Assembly (NCBI GenBank): GCA_016191145.1
Contig: JACPPD010000008.1
Coordinates: 62,001-126,000, forward strand
From: Ignavibacteria bacterium
GTDB taxonomy: Bacteria; Bacteroidota; Ignavibacteria; Kapaibacteriales; Kapaibacteriaceae
Direction of reading: 5' to 3'
Length of the DNA stretch: 64,000 nt
In this document: piece after piece, positions 63,426-64,000 of the stretch
Layout: the number at the start of each line of letters is the position of its first letter
Position numbering within the stretch: the first letter of the stretch is position 1
Program-made: the position numbers and the translations under genes
Notes under the pieces: model-generated
What the model was told of the DNA's origin: nothing
The model's input: the letters and a program-made list of their open reading frames with translations, nothing else
Database searches by the model: none

Positions 63426-63853
63426 CTATTTTTCAATTCTGGAATGAATGTCCGATTTAGTGCGGTTATTACGTGCCAGGGCAAGGTGCTCCCGACATGA
63501 CATTATCAATTGAGCGAAATCAGCCCAGCGGTAGCGCTTTAGCGACTGCACAGCATCTGCACGTTGACGCACGAAGTAGCGATGTGCAATAGGCAATTAG
63601 AATCTGTGTCTCGAGTGTGCATCTTAAGAAGACGTAGCATGATTTCAGGTTCACGAACTGCACCACATGCAGTATAGATTTTCTGGAGTGGTTTAACAGA
63701 AAGATCTGAGCGAATCACCCGACTCATTGTACGCAGCTTCTTTACTGATACGCGAAGCCGGTGTATAGTGAGGGAGTCGACCTTGGAATGCAGTGATATA
63801 ACGGCTGACGACAGTGCGTTCCACTTAAGGTGAACGAATTTGTCAAAAATCAT
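63426..63853 (-). pseudogene. CHAD-domain protein, frameshifted
   Basis: The 5' part (63853 to about 63590) gives an N-terminal CHAD segment, including SLTIHRLRVSVKKLRTMSRVIRS with its conserved His and basic residues. It then leaves the CHAD pattern and stops at 63539. The +1 frame resumes the pattern as YFVRQRADAVQSLKRYRWADFAQL and continues to a TAG at 63426. CHAD proteins bind polyphosphate or similar anions through conserved histidines. With only about 140 codons in total it is also short for the family. It lies 3 nt after the stop of the OmpA-family gene. Confidence 0.6.
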
Positions 63854-63856
63854 TCG

Positions 63857-64000
63857 TTATGGAATAACATGCATTTCTACCCGACGATTCATTGAATGGG
63901 CTTCTTCCGTTTCGGCCTGCATAAGTGGTTTTGTTTCGCCATAGCCAACGGATTCAACACGCTTTGCGTCGACTCCGCCATTTACGATGTAGGCTTTAAC
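63857..64000 (-). CDS. OmpA-family protein (C-terminal end only)
   Basis: The window edge cuts this gene; only the last 47 codons are visible (stop TAA at 63857-63859). YIVNGGVDAKRVESVGYGET and ending MNRRVEMHVIP are the typical end of an OmpA/MotB peptidoglycan-binding domain. The tail ending is unlike the two OmpA paralogues at 35-44 kb, so it is a separate family member. Confidence 0.75.
   Translation of the reverse strand, partial: VKAYIVNGGVDAKRVESVGYGETKPLMQAETEEAHSMNRRVEMHVIP

Overview
The window looks like a chromosome segment from a member of the Bacteroidota/Chlorobiota side of the FCB group, most like uncultured Ignavibacteria/Kapabacteria lineages (inference). The signs are type IX secretion (T9SS) C-terminal sorting signals on large secreted proteins, choice-of-anchor-D style repeats, OmpA-family proteins with two OmpA domains, a fused alpha-beta E1 dehydrogenase, and Bacteroidota-type promoters (TTG, 19-21 nt, TAnnTTTG). 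No rRNA is present. One tRNA gene, tRNA-Thr(CGT), is complete with promoter and terminator.

Layout. 1-13 kb: the start of a T9SS-secreted protein, fused 2-oxoacid dehydrogenase E1, a UvrD-type helicase, a HAD phosphatase, then a TolC-TetR-MFP-RND tripartite efflux operon, followed by msrB and a Nudix hydrolase. 13-24 kb: a 29-bp tandem repeat array, PBP2 behind O-antigen polymerase/ligase and Wzz-like genes, a glycosyltransferase, uvrB, then a queA - M32 carboxypeptidase - uracil-DNA-glycosylase-like operon. 24-34 kb: tRNA-Thr, a CASTOR/POLLUX-type channel, a partner-switching module (SpoIIE-type phosphatase, STAS antagonist, GHKL kinase), a second 29-bp array inside a MITE-like insertion, and a cytochrome c maturation operon (ccmC, small ccmD, two ccmE-like genes, ccmF) whose ccmE carries the CxxxY haem-binding variant. 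34-44 kb: a translationally coupled envelope operon (VWA/WD40/T9SS giant, OmpA protein, glycosyltransferase) and a paralogous OmpA gene. 44-50 kb: nth, GT2, rsmG, DUF4159, DUF4175 and a small four-helix membrane protein.

50-56 kb: an SOS mutasome operon on the minus strand, lexA-like repressor - imuB - DUF6504 - dnaE2, with no imuA. It has a sigma70-like promoter overlaid by two perfect 15-bp palindromic operators. 56-58.6 kb: a cluster of unrecognised genes on the minus strand (118 aa; a 43-aa peptide built of three 13-residue IIDRGE repeats; 61 aa with a hydrophobic N-terminus), divergent from a 513-aa, probably all-helical protein. This is the best candidate for something undescribed. 58.6-64 kb is a decaying accessory region: an internally deleted IS256/mutator-type element, a truncated gene joined to its end, an AT-rich MgtA-type P-type ATPase, a broken gene with an in-frame stop, a frameshifted CHAD-domain gene, and the last codons of another OmpA-family gene at the window edge.

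Starts were corrected by hand where the longest reading frame was clearly too long. No database search was possible, so family assignments rest on motifs recognised by eye.
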